From positions 62,001 to 126,000 of the forward strand of contig NZ_JANWTC010000001.1 of the NCBI RefSeq assembly GCF_024919295.1: a stretch of 64,000 bases of DNA. The letters are read 5' to 3'. How positions within the stretch are numbered: the first letter of the stretch is position 1; each line of letters begins with the position of its first letter. Under the pieces are notes generated by a model. It did not search any database. It saw nothing but the letters and a program-made list of their open reading frames with translations, and was not told the origin of the DNA. Positions 42,205 to 50,509 of the stretch are shown here, piece by piece. The translations under genes were made by a program, and so were the position numbers. The DNA comes from Corynebacterium lemuris. Its GTDB lineage: Bacteria; Actinomycetota; Actinomycetes; Mycobacteriales; Mycobacteriaceae.

Positions 42205-42885
42205 ATGATCGTCGGCAAATTACAGACGGTTTCAGTGGTGGATGCCCTGCAGGAGCATCTCCGTGACTATATTTTCAGCGGCAGAATTGCGGCGGGGGAG
42301 AGAATCAAGGAATCCCCCATGGCCAAACAGTTGGAAGTATCCCGCCACACCCTGCGCGCGGCCCTCTCCCGTCTGGAGAATGTCGGTCTGCTCGAATACC
42401 GGGAGAACCACGGTTGGTCAGTGCCTGAGTTCGATCAGGAGGAGTACGCCGATATTCTTCTGCTTCGCGAGTCGCTGGAAAAGACCGCTTATAAGGTGGC
42501 GGTGGAAAGGGGCGCGAAGCCGGATGAGCGTGTCTACGAGGTACTGGGCCGGATCAAGGGCATGACCCAGGAAACCCCCTGGGCCGAGCGCATCGATGCA
42601 GATGCCGCCCTCCACCAGGCGCTCGTGGATCTCGCGGGAAGTCCCCGACTCAGTCGCGCATTCTCCGACATGATGGATGAGTTCCGGCTTTGCCGCATGC
42701 AGTCGTTGGCCTGGCTGGAGCAGTTGCCGGTTGACCGCTGGATTGAATTTCACGAGGAGCTCATCGAAGGGCTGAGTTCCGATGACCCGGACGTGGAGGC
42801 CATCGCCGGCAACCACTTCGTCGCGGATCCCTGGAACGCTCCACGTGCCGACGTCACGCACGACAGGGAGGCAGTGTCGTCATGA
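42205..42885 (+). CDS. GntR-family (FCD/VanR type) regulator
   Basis: 226 aa. Winged helix at residues 8-75 (LQEHLRDYIFSGRIAAGERI, AKQLEVSRHTLRAALSRLENVGLLEYRENHGW), then an all-helical FCD effector domain (ILLLRESLEKTAYKVAVERG, ADAALHQALVDLAGSPRL). FCD GntR proteins respond to organic acids. The upstream 150 bases are AT-rich. Its stop overlaps the start of the HtaA-like gene by 4 bases, an unusual pairing. It may regulate the aldolase/P450 genes in answer to a pathway acid. Confidence 0.9.
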   Translation: MIVGKLQTVSVVDALQEHLRDYIFSGRIAAGERIKESPMAKQLEVSRHTLRAALSRLENVGLLEYRENHGWSVPEFDQEEYADILLLRESLEKTAYKVAVERGAKPDERVYEVLGRIKGMTQETPWAERIDADAALHQALVDLAGSPRLSRAFSDMMDEFRLCRMQSLAWLEQLPVDRWIEFHEELIEGLSSDDPDVEAIAGNHFVADPWNAPRADVTHDREAVSS

Positions 42886-43328
42886 CAGCTGATCTTTCCT
42901 GGGGCATCAAACGCAGTTTCCTCGGCTATTTGGAGAGCCTGCCCGACTGTTTGATCACTACTGAAGGCGGAGCCGACCGGGATGAGGCAAGCGGTGCTTT
43001 CCGCTTCCAGTATGCACGGAAAACGGAACTTGACGGGGGTGGTCACCGTCTGGAATTCAACGGGGACGTCCGGATCAGGGCACATGGCGGCATGCTGCTG
43101 GTGATCTTCATGAATCCCTGGCTGAGCTTCACCGGGAGTCGGGTGGAGCTCAGCGTTGTGGACCTGATGCACTGGCCGGACACCTCCCGGCGGGAGATTC
43201 TGGGCATCTCGGAGAACACTGATGGCACTGAATTCCCCTTGAACTTGGCGGAATCTGCGCTGGAGACCTTCAACGGTGTCTATCCGGCGGGTGAACCGCT
43301 CGACCCGGCGATCTTGGTCCACGTCTAG
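42882..43328 (+). CDS. Stand-alone HtaA-like domain protein, no signal peptide
   Basis: 148 aa. The opening LSWGIKRSFLGYLESLPDC and the later segments (EFNGDVRIRAHGGMLLVIFMNPWLSFTGSRVEL) match the HtaA domain layout (WGxKxSFxxY at the start, beta-rich remainder). Known HtaA proteins of corynebacteria are surface-exposed haem-binding proteins with signal peptides and membrane anchors; neither is present here, so this one is predicted cytoplasmic. It overlaps the GntR gene by 4 bases and has a paralogue at 53904. Role unknown; haem or hydrophobic-ligand binding in support of the P450s is conjecture. A terminator follows at once. Confidence 0.7.
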   Translation: MTADLSWGIKRSFLGYLESLPDCLITTEGGADRDEASGAFRFQYARKTELDGGGHRLEFNGDVRIRAHGGMLLVIFMNPWLSFTGSRVELSVVDLMHWPDTSRREILGISENTDGTEFPLNLAESALETFNGVYPAGEPLDPAILVHV

Positions 43329-43334
43329 AAACAC

Positions 43335-43366
43335 AAAAACGCTCCTCCATCCGGAGGAGCGTTTTT
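43335..43366. terminator. Bidirectional terminator
   Basis: AAAAACGCTCCTCC (43335-43348) pairs perfectly with GGAGGAGCGTTTTT (43353-43366) over a 4-base loop, with T or A runs on both sides. It ends the GntR/HtaA-like transcript and the convergent GMC gene. Confidence 0.93.
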
Positions 43367-43373
43367 CGTGCAC

Positions 43374-44987
43374 CTATTTGGAACGCAGGATGAAGTCTGC
43401 CCCACGCTCGGCGATCATGAGCACACCGGCATGGATATTCGCGGTCAGTTCGCCCGGCATGACGGAGGCATCGACCACACGCAGGCCGGTGATGCCGTGA
43501 ACACGCAGCTGCGGATCGACCACGGACAACGGATCGGTTCCCATACGGGCGGTGCCGGCATAATGGAACGCCGTGTCCCCCGTCTCCTTGATGTAGTCCA
43601 GGAGTGCCTCATCGGAGGCGTCGGCCTCCGGCCCGGGGGCGATCTCCTTGACGTCGTATTCTGCGGGCATCGCCGCAGCGATCTTCCCCGCGATACGCAT
43701 ACCCGCAAGGAGCACCTGACGATCCTCTTCCTCGGAGAGATGGTTGAAGGTGTAGCTGGCACTGGCCAGGGGATCAGCTGAGGTGATGCGGGCGTGGCCC
43801 CGGCTCTTCGGACGACCCTGGTACATTCCCAGGCGGAAGCCGGAGAACTTCGCCAGGTCCCAACCCTTGTCGCCGGGCATGAAGGGCAGGAAGTGCAGCT
43901 GGAGGTCCACGTCGTCGGAAAGCTCACTGGCCTGAAGGTAGGAGCCGGCCAGCGAGGCACCGATGGTGAGCGGCCCGTTACGGTCGCCGGCGAAGTAGCG
44001 GATGCCGTTGAGAGCCTGTTGAATCGGGGTGCGCATCACCTTGTTGAAGGTGTACCTGGAGTTGGTGGTGTATTTGCGGCCCACCTGGAAGTGGTCCATG
44101 AGGTTTTCGCCGACCCCTGGTAGGTCGTGGATGACCTCGATGCCGTGCTCCTTGAGCAGTGCGGCCGGGCCGACTCCGGAGAGCTGGAGCAACTTCGGGG
44201 TCAGCAGGGCGCCAGAGCTCAGAATGACCTCCTTGGCTGCGGTGACCTGCAGCTCCTCGGAGCCGTGGCGGTAGGTGACACCGGTGGCGCGCTTTCCCTC
44301 GAAATTGATCTTGGTCACCGTGGACTCGGTGAGGACGGTCAGGTTGGAACGCTTGCGCGCCTCCTTGAGGAAGGTCTGGGAGGTGGAGGAACGCATGCCT
44401 CGGTGGGTGGCCAGGTCCCAGTAGCCGGAGCCGGCGGGCTCGCCGGAGTTGAAGTCGACATTTTTTCCGGTGCCCAGGGTCTTCGCTGCGGTGTCGATGT
44501 AGGCGTCAGCGAGCGGGTTCTTCCAGCGGGCCCTTTCCACACTGATCGGGCCGTCGGCACCGTGCAGTGAGGTGTTGCCGCGGTGGTCGGATTCATACCT
44601 GCGGTGGAAGGGGAGGTTCTCCTCCCAGCTCCAACCCTCCGCGCCGGCCTGCACCCAGGCGTCGTAGTCGCTTTTGATGCCGCGAACGTGGACCAGACCG
44701 TTGATGGCGCTGGATCCGCCGACGAGTCGGCCGTAGGGGAGGGCATACTGGCGGCCGTTGATGGCCTCCTCCGGCTCGGTCTGGTGGTCCCAGGAGGTGT
44801 ATTTCTTGTTGAAGATGATCTTGGCGAAGCCGAGGGGGATGCGGGACCAGAGGCTCTTATCGTCGGGCCCGGCCTCAATGAGGAGGACCTGGTTGTGTGG
44901 GTCCTCGGAGAGCCGGGAAGCGACTACAGCGCCTGCCGAACCTGCGCCGACCACGATGTAGTCGAACTGGCGGGGGAGATGGGTCAC
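43374..44987 (-). CDS. GMC-family FAD oxidoreductase (choline/alcohol dehydrogenase-like)
   Basis: 537 aa with a GTG start at 44987 and GAAAGG upstream. FAD motif DYIVVGAGSAGAVVASRLSE, GMC signature ALPYGRLVGGSSAINGLVHVRG, ILSSGALLTPKLLQLSGVGP, and the C-terminal catalytic region HYAGTARMGTDPLSVVD plus NIHAGVLMIAE. It oxidises primary alcohols to aldehydes with quinones or other acceptors. Divergent from the TetR gene with palindromic site 2 between. In the island it can turn the P450-made alcohol into the aldehyde used by the next dehydrogenase. Confidence 0.93.
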   Translation of the reverse strand: MTHLPRQFDYIVVGAGSAGAVVASRLSEDPHNQVLLIEAGPDDKSLWSRIPLGFAKIIFNKKYTSWDHQTEPEEAINGRQYALPYGRLVGGSSAINGLVHVRGIKSDYDAWVQAGAEGWSWEENLPFHRRYESDHRGNTSLHGADGPISVERARWKNPLADAYIDTAAKTLGTGKNVDFNSGEPAGSGYWDLATHRGMRSSTSQTFLKEARKRSNLTVLTESTVTKINFEGKRATGVTYRHGSEELQVTAAKEVILSSGALLTPKLLQLSGVGPAALLKEHGIEVIHDLPGVGENLMDHFQVGRKYTTNSRYTFNKVMRTPIQQALNGIRYFAGDRNGPLTIGASLAGSYLQASELSDDVDLQLHFLPFMPGDKGWDLAKFSGFRLGMYQGRPKSRGHARITSADPLASASYTFNHLSEEEDRQVLLAGMRIAGKIAAAMPAEYDVKEIAPGPEADASDEALLDYIKETGDTAFHYAGTARMGTDPLSVVDPQLRVHGITGLRVVDASVMPGELTANIHAGVLMIAERGADFILRSK

Positions 44988-45019
44988 GTGATCTACCTTT
45001 CAATGAACGTCAACTGTGG

Positions 45020-45034
45020 TTCTGTGTCACAGTT
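45020..45034. promoter_or_regulatory. Palindromic site 2 of the P450 island
   Basis: TTCTGTGTCACAGTT contains the perfect palindrome CTGTGTCACAG (45022-45032). An additional AACTGTG arm at 45012-45018 pairs with CACAGTT at 45028-45034. It is located between the GMC gene and the TetR gene, the expected place for an autoregulatory operator. Confidence 0.72.
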
Positions 45035-45086
45035 TCCACCACTAATGAACACCTGTCAATTAGTTGTTTCCAATTAAGCTGTCCCC

Positions 45087-45743
45087 ATGGAAAAACAGCC
45101 TGTCAATGCCGGCCTGGTGGGGCGCCGCGAAACCCTCCGGGAATCCTCTGATGTGCGCGCTGTCCGTACCCGGGGCCAGATTTCGGAAGCGTTGGAAAGG
45201 CTCACGGCCCGCGGGGCGGAGATCACTGTCAGCTCCATCGTTCGGGAGGCCGGTATCAGTCGCGGTACTTTCTATACCCATTACTCCGGCCTGGAGGGGC
45301 TGGCGGTGGAGCTCCAGGCTGAGGTGGTCCATCTTCTCGCCGGGCTGGAGCGCACTCAGGCACATCTTGATCCTGAGGAGCGGGTCCGCTCGCGCCGGGA
45401 CAGCATCGCCGAGGCTCTCGGTGGGGTGGTGGAGCACTACGCGAGGTACCGGTCTTTCTATGCTGCAGTGTTCTCCATGCCGGTCTCCCAGGCGAATGCC
45501 CGGCTGCGCGTTGAAGCGCTGGCCGCGGAGCTGCAGGAGCACATGTCCATCGATGCAGTGGTGCCGGAGGGGGTGAATATCCGACTGGCTGCGCTCTTTA
45601 TTGCCGGCGGATGGACGACCGTCATCACGGACTGGGTGCTGGGCAATGTGGAGGCTACCGAGGGGGATGTGGCCCGACATATGGTCATGCTGGTTCCGGA
45701 GTGGCTGTACCGCTTGCGGGTAAATGCGGACCTGGAAGGGTGA
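45087..45743 (+). CDS. TetR-family regulator of the P450 island
   Basis: 218 aa. The helix-turn-helix lies around residues 28-75, later than usual, because of a 25-residue basic leader: RGQISEALERLTARGAEITVSSIVREAGISRGTFYTHYSGLEGL. The C-terminal domain is helical with no specific family call. It is divergent from the GMC gene, and a palindrome of the AACTGTGNCACAGTT type occurs here and at four other promoters of the island, so it is the best candidate for the common repressor. The GntR protein is the alternative. Confidence 0.88.
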   Translation: MEKQPVNAGLVGRRETLRESSDVRAVRTRGQISEALERLTARGAEITVSSIVREAGISRGTFYTHYSGLEGLAVELQAEVVHLLAGLERTQAHLDPEERVRSRRDSIAEALGGVVEHYARYRSFYAAVFSMPVSQANARLRVEALAAELQEHMSIDAVVPEGVNIRLAALFIAGGWTTVITDWVLGNVEATEGDVARHMVMLVPEWLYRLRVNADLEG

Positions 45744-45831
45744 CAAAAGGTGTCATGAGCTCCTCAGATGCGAAAAAGTGAGCTGAGGCACTTGCGGAGT
45801 GTGGAAATTTAATAGACACTTGTCGATAAAG

Positions 45832-45846
45832 AAGTGTGACACAGTT
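45832..45846. promoter_or_regulatory. Palindromic site 3 of the P450 island
   Basis: AAGTGTGACACAGTT matches the consensus AACTGTGNCACAGTT at 13 of 14 defined positions. It lies 46 bases before the aldehyde dehydrogenase start at 45893, in the leader or promoter. Confidence 0.72.
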
Positions 45847-45892
45847 CCACTTTTCTTCTTCCGCAATTGAACCAGACACGAAAGGCCTGAGC

Positions 45893-47380
45893 ATGGCCCC
45901 GTTTTTCGATCCCAATCGCATCAAGGACTACGGCCTCTACATCAACGGTGAATGGCTCCCCACCGCAGACCGGGAGTTGATTGAGGTGGACAACCCGGCC
46001 ACCGAGGAAATCATCGCCCGCGTGGTGGAGGCGACGGAATCGGACGTGGCGGCAGCGGTCAGCGCTGCACGTACCTCGCACGATGATGGCCGCTGGTCAA
46101 TGCTCCCTCCCAGAGAACGGCAGAAGGTTCTGATCCGTTTCGCGGAGATCATGGATGAACGCAAGGCTGAACTCGTGAAAATCGACATCGCCGAATGTGG
46201 TTCCGTCGGCTGGTTCGCGGACGCTGGGCAGGTGGGCGGTGCTATCGCGCACCTGCGCTCCACGATTGAGGCAATGGACCGCTTCGACTGGGAGAAGTCC
46301 TCGCCGGTCCACTTCGGCAGCGGCATTGGCCAGGGGCAGATCGTCCGCGAGAGCTACGGTGTTGCTGCCCTGGTCAGTGCCTATAATTTCCCGCTGTGGC
46401 TGAATATGACCAAGCTTGCCCCGGCCCTGGCAGCTGGCTGCTCCGTGGTGCTCAAGCCGGCGTCAACCACTCCGCTTGAGGGGCTCATTCTGGCTGAAAT
46501 TGGTGAGCAGGCCGGCATTCCGGCGGGGGTGATCAACGTGATCACCGGCGGCCGGGTACCCACTCAGGCCCTGACCACCCATCCCGGAGTCGATATGGTC
46601 AGTTTCACGGGTTCTGACGCCGTGGGTGCCCAGATCTATCAGCAGGCCGCGACCTCCATCAAGAAAGTGGTTCTGGAGCTCGGCGGCAAGAGCGCGAACA
46701 TCGTTCTTGAGGACGCCGACCTTGACGCCGTAGCCGCTCAGGTAGTCACCCATACCATCATCCAGGCTGGTCAGGGCTGTTCATTGCTCATGCGTACCCT
46801 GGTGCACCGATCGCGCCATGATGAGCTTGTGGACAAGGTCGCCGCTGGCCTGGCTGCCGTCAAGGTGGGTGACCCGACCGCGTCGGACACTCAGATGGGT
46901 CCGCTGATTTCCGAGGCGCAGCGCCAGAAGGTTGAGGAACTCATCGCCTGCGGCGTGGAGGCTGGAGCCACCCTGGTCACGGGTGGCGGCCGACCGGAAG
47001 ACCTGGACAAGGGCTTCTATATCGAACCCACCCTGTTCGCGAACGTGGACAACAGGTCCCGTATCGCCCAGGAGGAATTTTTCGGTCCGGTCAACGTCAT
47101 CATCCCCTTTGACACGGATGGCGAGGCTGTCGAGATCGCCAACGACTCCATCTATGGACTCTCCGGTGGGGTGAACTCCGCTGATCCCATCCGTGCCTAC
47201 AACCTTGCCCGCCGTCTACGTACCGGCGCCGTGATCCTCAACGGCGGGGGAGGCGCCTTCCCGGATATTTCCCTGCCCTTCGGTGGATACAAGGCCTCCG
47301 GCATCGGCCGGGAATATGGGGAATGGGGTATCGAGGAGTACCTGCAGACCAAGTCCATCGGCTGGGGTGCCGGCAGATAA
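45893..47380 (+). CDS. Aldehyde dehydrogenase (first of two)
   Basis: 495 aa from the ATG at 45893 with GAAAGG upstream. NAD(P)-dependent ALDH: LYINGEWLPTADRELIEVDNP at the start, catalytic Glu in VLELGGKSANIV, catalytic Cys in GQGCSLLMRTLV, FFGPVNVIIPF near the C-terminus and FPDISLPFGGYKASGIGREYG. It oxidises the aldehyde made by the GMC enzyme to the acid. It has its own operator-like site and a strong terminator (47396). Confidence 0.94.
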   Translation: MAPFFDPNRIKDYGLYINGEWLPTADRELIEVDNPATEEIIARVVEATESDVAAAVSAARTSHDDGRWSMLPPRERQKVLIRFAEIMDERKAELVKIDIAECGSVGWFADAGQVGGAIAHLRSTIEAMDRFDWEKSSPVHFGSGIGQGQIVRESYGVAALVSAYNFPLWLNMTKLAPALAAGCSVVLKPASTTPLEGLILAEIGEQAGIPAGVINVITGGRVPTQALTTHPGVDMVSFTGSDAVGAQIYQQAATSIKKVVLELGGKSANIVLEDADLDAVAAQVVTHTIIQAGQGCSLLMRTLVHRSRHDELVDKVAAGLAAVKVGDPTASDTQMGPLISEAQRQKVEELIACGVEAGATLVTGGGRPEDLDKGFYIEPTLFANVDNRSRIAQEEFFGPVNVIIPFDTDGEAVEIANDSIYGLSGGVNSADPIRAYNLARRLRTGAVILNGGGGAFPDISLPFGGYKASGIGREYGEWGIEEYLQTKSIGWGAGR

Positions 47381-47395
47381 AGCAGATGTTTTCAG

Positions 47396-47440
47396 AAACC
47401 TGTCCCTCACCGCTTGCTTTCAGCGGTGAGGGACAGGTTT
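47396..47440 (+). terminator. Rho-independent terminator after the aldehyde dehydrogenase
   Basis: Perfect 19-bp arms (47396-47414 and 47422-47440) with a 7-base loop, ending in GGTTTATC. It begins 16 bases after the aldehyde dehydrogenase stop. Confidence 0.9.
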
Positions 47441-47471
47441 ATCTGCGGAAGCTGACAATGAGAAGGTGGTT

Positions 47472-48884
47472 GTGCCAGTGAAGATAAGGTTTGGTCGGAG
47501 CACTGATCCGCTGGCCGTGGGCGCCCTGGTTTTCGGCAGCCTGGTGGCTGGTCTGCTGCAGACCATCGTCCTTCAGATCCAGGATGATTTCCCTGTCCTG
47601 CTCAACGCCTCGCGCGAAGCGACCGGGTGGATCGTCACCGCCACCATTCTCACGGCCTGCGCGTTCTCTCCGGTGTCATCCCGACTGGGGGACATGTTTG
47701 GCCGCAAACACGTCATTATTCTCCTGTTGCTGATCCTCGCCGGTGGGTCCGTCATATCCGCCCTCGCCCCGAACGTGTGGATAGTCATCGTCGGACGTGC
47801 TCTTCAGGGACTGGCCATCGGTGTCATTCCACTGGCGATGTCCATCCTCAAGGACATCGTTCCGCCTGAGCAACTGGGAGGTGCCATCGCCTTGGCCTCC
47901 GGAACCCTGGGCATCGGCGCCGCCCTCGGACTGCCTGTGGGGGCGTTGGTCAATGACCACACCGGGTGGCGGGGGATCTTCTGGGTGTGCTTCCTCCTTG
48001 CTCTCCTGGGTGCGGCATGGATTCAGGTGGCGGTCCCCACTCATCAGGCCCGATCGAACGGAGACCTGGATATCTGCGGGGCCCTGGGGGTGGCTCTGAG
48101 TGTCACTGTTCTGCTCATCGGATTGTCACAGTCCCTGTCGTGGGGATGGCTGTCGGCACCAACGCTGGGCACTCTGGGAAGTGGGGCTGTGTTGTTGGGG
48201 GTCACTATCCTCCATCTTCTACGGCGGAGTCATCCCATCATTGATGTCCGGGCCTCCCTGGCGCCCCGGATCCTGTTGACGAACACCAGTGCCCTGTTGA
48301 TGAATTTCTCCATGATGGGGGCCAACATCATCTTTCCCCAGCTCATGGCATTGCCTGCCGATTCGCCTGCAGGCCTCGGGGTGGACCGGATCATCTCGGG
48401 CACGGTCATGATGACAGCTGGAATCACCACGGCCGTGGCCACTCCGCTGATCGTGGTACTCAATGCGCGATTCGGCCCGAAGCGGCTCATGATCTTCGGC
48501 AGCGTCGTGGTCGGCACCTGTATGGGAATAGGTCTGGTGCTTCCGTGGAGCACCGCCCTGATCCTGGGCATCAATATCGCCCTGGGCTTCGGTTTCGGAA
48601 TGTCGTTTGCCGCAATGCCCCAGATCATCATGGAATCAGTGGCCCGTGAAAACACCGCCGCTGCGAACGGGCTGAATGCACAGCTGCGATTTTTCGGTAC
48701 TGCCTCAGCGTCAGCGGTGATTGCCGCGGTCTTGGCGTACTGGTCAGTCAGCCACAGTGGCGCTACCGTTCCTACGGTATCCGGCGTCAGGATTGCCCTC
48801 GCCTTGTGTGCGTTCACGGCATTCACCGCCACGGTCTTGTGCATACTGATTCCTCCCCGCCGGAGGGAAAACTCTACCCCCTGA
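47472..48884 (+). CDS. MFS transporter (multidrug exporter-like, DHA2 type)
   Basis: 470 aa from the GTG at 47472, with AGAAGG 5 bases upstream; GTG codons at 47466 and 47478 are alternatives. About 12-14 transmembrane segments; RLGDMFGRKHVIILLLL is the motif-A loop and GRALQGLAIGVIPLAMSILKDIVPPEQLG the motif-B/C-like stretch, as in the EmrB/QacA-like branch. It may export toxic intermediates or surplus product of the catabolic island. It lies alone between a terminator and the convergent P450 gene. Confidence 0.88.
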   Translation: MPVKIRFGRSTDPLAVGALVFGSLVAGLLQTIVLQIQDDFPVLLNASREATGWIVTATILTACAFSPVSSRLGDMFGRKHVIILLLLILAGGSVISALAPNVWIVIVGRALQGLAIGVIPLAMSILKDIVPPEQLGGAIALASGTLGIGAALGLPVGALVNDHTGWRGIFWVCFLLALLGAAWIQVAVPTHQARSNGDLDICGALGVALSVTVLLIGLSQSLSWGWLSAPTLGTLGSGAVLLGVTILHLLRRSHPIIDVRASLAPRILLTNTSALLMNFSMMGANIIFPQLMALPADSPAGLGVDRIISGTVMMTAGITTAVATPLIVVLNARFGPKRLMIFGSVVVGTCMGIGLVLPWSTALILGINIALGFGFGMSFAAMPQIIMESVARENTAAANGLNAQLRFFGTASASAVIAAVLAYWSVSHSGATVPTVSGVRIALALCAFTAFTATVLCILIPPRRRENSTP

Positions 48885-48910
48885 ACCTGCCGGGGCGCGT
48901 TCAGGGGGTA
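48875..48910. terminator. Hairpin between convergent MFS and P450 genes
   Basis: TACCCCCTGAAC (48875-48886) pairs with GTTCAGGGGGTA (48899-48910). The stem includes the MFS stop codon and has no T-run, so its efficiency is uncertain. Confidence 0.45.
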
Positions 48911-48928
48911 GGAGGGGCGTCGAGAAGC

Positions 48929-50245
48929 TCAGTCGAGTAGTTCGAAACGAACCGGTAGGGACTTCACACCGCCCACGAAGTTGGTCTGCAGCACCTTACG
49001 GCCCTCAAGCAGTTCGATATTGCGGATCCGGGGCAGGAGCTGCTCGAGCAGGATGCGCAGCTCGAGACGTGCCAGCGGCTGGCCCAGGCAGGAATGCGGA
49101 CCAGAACCGAAGGCGATGTGGGGATTCGGTTTGCGGTCGTGTCGGAAGTTCGTGGGGTCGGGGAAGATGTCCTCATCGCGGTTGGCGGACTGGAAGAGAA
49201 GCATGAGGCGGTCGCCGGCCTTTATCTTCTGACCCCGCAGCTCGTAGTCCACGGCTGCCTGATGCACGAAGTGCTTCACCGGAGAGGCCCAGCGCAGACC
49301 CTCGTTGATTAGATTCGGGATGAGGGAGAGGTCTTCCTGAACGGCCTTGAGCTGCTCAGGATGCTTCGCCAGCTGCTCGAAGATGACGGCGGACGTGGTG
49401 GAGGTTGTGTCATGTCCTGCTCCTGAAATCGCGATGTAGTAGCCGATGCACATCTTCAAGGGGTAGAACTCCCCGTTGCTCATGCGTGCATTGGCGATCA
49501 GGCTGGCCAGGTTGTCCTCCGGCTCATTGCGGAGCTTCTCCACCAGCTTCGTGTAGTAGGCGAAGAAGTCCCGGATATTCGCCAGGTTCTGCTCGGCGGC
49601 GGCGGTGGGGGAGTCGTTCGCGATTCCTGCGCGGCGGGACTCGGGATCGTTGACGCCGAAGCGCTCGTGGGCGAGTTTCATGATGTGGGGCTCGTCCTCC
49701 TCGGGCACACCGAAGAGGGTCATCACCACGTGCAGCGGGTAGAACCAGGCGAAATCCTTTGAGAAATCGACTTCATTGGTGCCTGGCTGAAGGTGGCGGT
49801 CGATAACCTTGTCCGCGAGTTCGCGGATCCGGTCGTTCCACTTCTTCAGTTCCACCGGACGGAACCAACCCTGTGCGATGTCCCGCACCATCGTGTGCTC
49901 CGGCGGATCCATCATCTGCAGGGACTCCAGGGGACGGAGAGTGCCGTGGGTCTGCAGAATGTACTCGTCACCGGCCCGGGTGTTGAGGATCGGATTGTGC
50001 GTACCGGGCTTGTCCGGGCCACCGCCGTTGGGGAAGAGCTCGGGCTGACGCTCGATTTCGAGAATGTCGGCATGCTTGGTCACTAGCCACAGCGGGTCAT
50101 AACCCTCAACCTCGACTTGGGCCAGCGGTGCGTTGGCGCGGAGCCACTCGTATGCCTGGAACAGTGCGGCTTCATCGAGATGACCGGTGGGGAGAACGAT
50201 CTGCTCGGCAATCTCCTGGGGGACAAGGGTCTGAGTTGCGGTCAC
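48929..50245 (-). CDS. Cytochrome P450 (second)
   Basis: 438 aa from the GTG at 50245, chosen because AAGGAGAAG precedes it; the frame is open further upstream (ATG at 50311) but that part is Pro-rich and atypical. I-helix SGAGHDTTSTT, ExxR in NEGLRW, and haem loop FGSGPHSCLG with proximal Cys386. MMDPPEHTMVRDIAQGWF is the usual C-helix region. No electron-transfer genes are adjacent, so it must borrow the reductase and ferredoxin at 37591 and 38823. It is divergent from the TRAP transporter genes with palindromic site 4 between. It may catalyse a second hydroxylation. Confidence 0.92.
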   Translation of the reverse strand: MTATQTLVPQEIAEQIVLPTGHLDEAALFQAYEWLRANAPLAQVEVEGYDPLWLVTKHADILEIERQPELFPNGGGPDKPGTHNPILNTRAGDEYILQTHGTLRPLESLQMMDPPEHTMVRDIAQGWFRPVELKKWNDRIRELADKVIDRHLQPGTNEVDFSKDFAWFYPLHVVMTLFGVPEEDEPHIMKLAHERFGVNDPESRRAGIANDSPTAAAEQNLANIRDFFAYYTKLVEKLRNEPEDNLASLIANARMSNGEFYPLKMCIGYYIAISGAGHDTTSTTSAVIFEQLAKHPEQLKAVQEDLSLIPNLINEGLRWASPVKHFVHQAAVDYELRGQKIKAGDRLMLLFQSANRDEDIFPDPTNFRHDRKPNPHIAFGSGPHSCLGQPLARLELRILLEQLLPRIRNIELLEGRKVLQTNFVGGVKSLPVRFELLD

Positions 50246-50405
50246 AACTTCTCCTTCAGATTCTGGGTTGATTTTCGGTGGTGGTGGGGATTCGCAGATG
50301 AAGTCGGTCATTTGTTCTCCGGCTCGCAGGCCCGCAGTGAGGGGCTCAGCATCCGCCCGGTGGAAAACTTTTGGATTTCTATTGAACAGCCATCGGCGTG
50401 TGTGT

Positions 50406-50447
50406 AGTGTCACATCTTACATGACACAGTTACACTGTGACACAGTT
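50406..50447. promoter_or_regulatory. Palindromic site 4 of the P450 island, with repeated half-sites
   Basis: CACTGTGACACAGTT at 50433-50447 matches the consensus at 13 of 14 defined positions and contains the perfect palindrome CTGTGACACAG. The word TGACACAGTT occurs twice (50422-50431, 50438-50447) and an inverted-type half-site AGTGTCACAT lies at 50406-50415. This divergent gap between P450-2 and the TRAP genes therefore holds a cluster of binding sites, the richest in the island. Confidence 0.75.
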
Positions 50448-50509
50448 CGTCAGATTTTGGAATCTTTCTCCCCACAATTTCTGCCCCTGAGATCGAAATG
50501 AGGACTCCT

